DNA from: CAZTVF01 sp964616985
Lineage (GTDB): Bacteria; Planctomycetota; Phycisphaerae; SM23-33
Direction: 5' to 3'
Length of the DNA: 13,380 nucleotides
NCBI GenBank assembly: GCA_964616985.1
Contig: CAZTVF010000132.1
Location: 1-13,380 of the forward strand
Both the position numbers and the translations under genes were made by a program. The notes below the pieces were generated by a model. That model was not told the DNA's origin. It was given only the letters and a program-made list of their open reading frames with translations, and did not search any database. Positions 12,974-13,380 of this stretch are shown here, piece by piece; position 1 is the first letter of the stretch, and each line of letters starts with the position of its first letter.

Positions 12974-13318
12974 ATGGCAGATACCCAGACATCACAATGC
13001 TCGCTGGCGGACCGCAAATGCGTGCCTTGCCAGGGCGGGACGCCGCCGCTGAAGGGGCAGGCCTTGGCGGACTTGGCGGCACAGACGCCGCAGTGGCAAG
13101 TGGTCGAGGAGGCGAAGCTCACCCGCACGTTCAAGTTCAAGGACTTCGCCGAGGCCCTCGCCTTCGTCAATCGCGTGGGGGCGCTGGCCGAGGAGCAAGG
13201 CCACCATCCCGACATCTACTTCACCTGGGGCAAGGCCCGCATCGAGCTATCCACCCACAAGATCAAGGGCCTCAGCGAGAGCGATTTCATCCTCGCGGCG
13301 AAGATCGACAAGCTGTAG
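12974..13318 (+). CDS. phhB: Pterin-4a-carbinolamine dehydratase
   Basis: A 114-residue protein of the PCD/DCoH family that dehydrates 4a-hydroxytetrahydropterin, recycling the cofactor of aromatic amino acid hydroxylases. An N-terminal Cys motif, KCVPCQGGTPPL (15-26), as in many bacterial members, precedes the core: WQVVEEAKLTRTFKFKDF (41-58), the active-site EEQGHHPDIYFTWGKARIEL (73-92) with His77, His78, Pro79 and Asp80, and STHKIKGLSESDFILAAKID (93-112). The start is fixed by TAGGAG (12959-12964), 9 bases upstream. TATACT (12949-12954) may be the -10 box, which would give a very short leader. No aromatic amino acid hydroxylase gene is in the window, so the partner, if any, is elsewhere; some bacterial members act in molybdopterin or other pterin chemistry. 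Confidence 0.93.
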   Translation: MADTQTSQCSLADRKCVPCQGGTPPLKGQALADLAAQTPQWQVVEEAKLTRTFKFKDFAEALAFVNRVGALAEEQGHHPDIYFTWGKARIELSTHKIKGLSESDFILAAKIDKL

Positions 13319-13321
13319 CGC

Positions 13322-13344
13322 GGCAGGTGACCTGCCCCCGTTTT
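13322..13344 (+). terminator. Possible weak intrinsic terminator after phhB
   Basis: GGCAGG (13322-13327), loop TGA and CCTGCC (13331-13336) form a 6-base stem, followed by CCCG and TTTT, starting 4 bases after the phhB stop. The stem is short and the T-run has only four bases, so this is tentative. Confidence 0.4.
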
Positions 13345-13380
13345 CCGCCACAATTCAAGAGAGAGTCTTTACGCTTGGCG

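Overview
The window is GC-rich and almost wholly chromosomal in character: ordinary single-copy housekeeping and catabolic genes separated by intergenic gaps that are unusually full of short palindromic and tandem repeats. Gene content (LarB, a URO-D-superfamily protein without the haem-enzyme motif, a stand-alone TIM-barrel sugar isomerase, a GH42 beta-galactosidase, an SGNH hydrolase of the PAF-acetylhydrolase-like type), the high GC and the repeat style suggest a member of the PVC group, most likely a planctomycete. This placement is inference; there is no rRNA or other direct taxonomic marker.

Layout. 114-2871 (+): SGNH hydrolase, larB (nickel-pincer cofactor synthesis) and a stand-alone NAD(P)HX dehydratase, separated by repeat-filled gaps. 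3045-3710 (-): a proline-rich, coiled-coil, C-terminally anchored membrane protein of unknown function, divergent from ribF. 3814-6887 (+): ribF and an nrnA-type DHH phosphoesterase with overlapping ends, then a 48-residue membrane protein whose end overlaps a TauE/SafE permease. 7043-9031 (+): GH42 beta-galactosidase with a good promoter and ribosome binding site. 9433-10497 (-): URO-D/corrinoid-methyltransferase-like protein. 10567-11751 (+): rsgA. 11991-12812 (-): sugar phosphate isomerase/epimerase-like protein. 12974-13318 (+): pterin-4a-carbinolamine dehydratase.

How the genes fit together. RibF (FMN/FAD), NAD(P)HX dehydratase, LarB (which uses nicotinic acid adenine dinucleotide) and the pterin dehydratase all serve cofactor supply or repair, but only ribF-nrnA and the small-ORF/permease pair look translationally coupled. 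The GH42 enzyme, the isomerase-like protein and the URO-D-like protein are plausible parts of carbohydrate or C1 catabolism but do not form an operon.

The most distinctive content is repetitive. There are at least five kinds of intergenic element: a 9-bp-period inverted repeat that has invaded the end of nrnA and added an in-frame Tyr-Thr-Asp tail; a ten-unit 8-bp tandem array; a roughly 200-bp composite palindrome with a tandem partial duplicate; GGTGCCACC...GGGGGTG palindromes at two or three sites; and a CCCTCTCCC/GGGAGAGGG element. Two of the three convergent gaps are filled by palindromes. I saw no CRISPR array, transposase, tRNA, rRNA, phage gene or defence system, and nothing that amounts to a clear new biological system.
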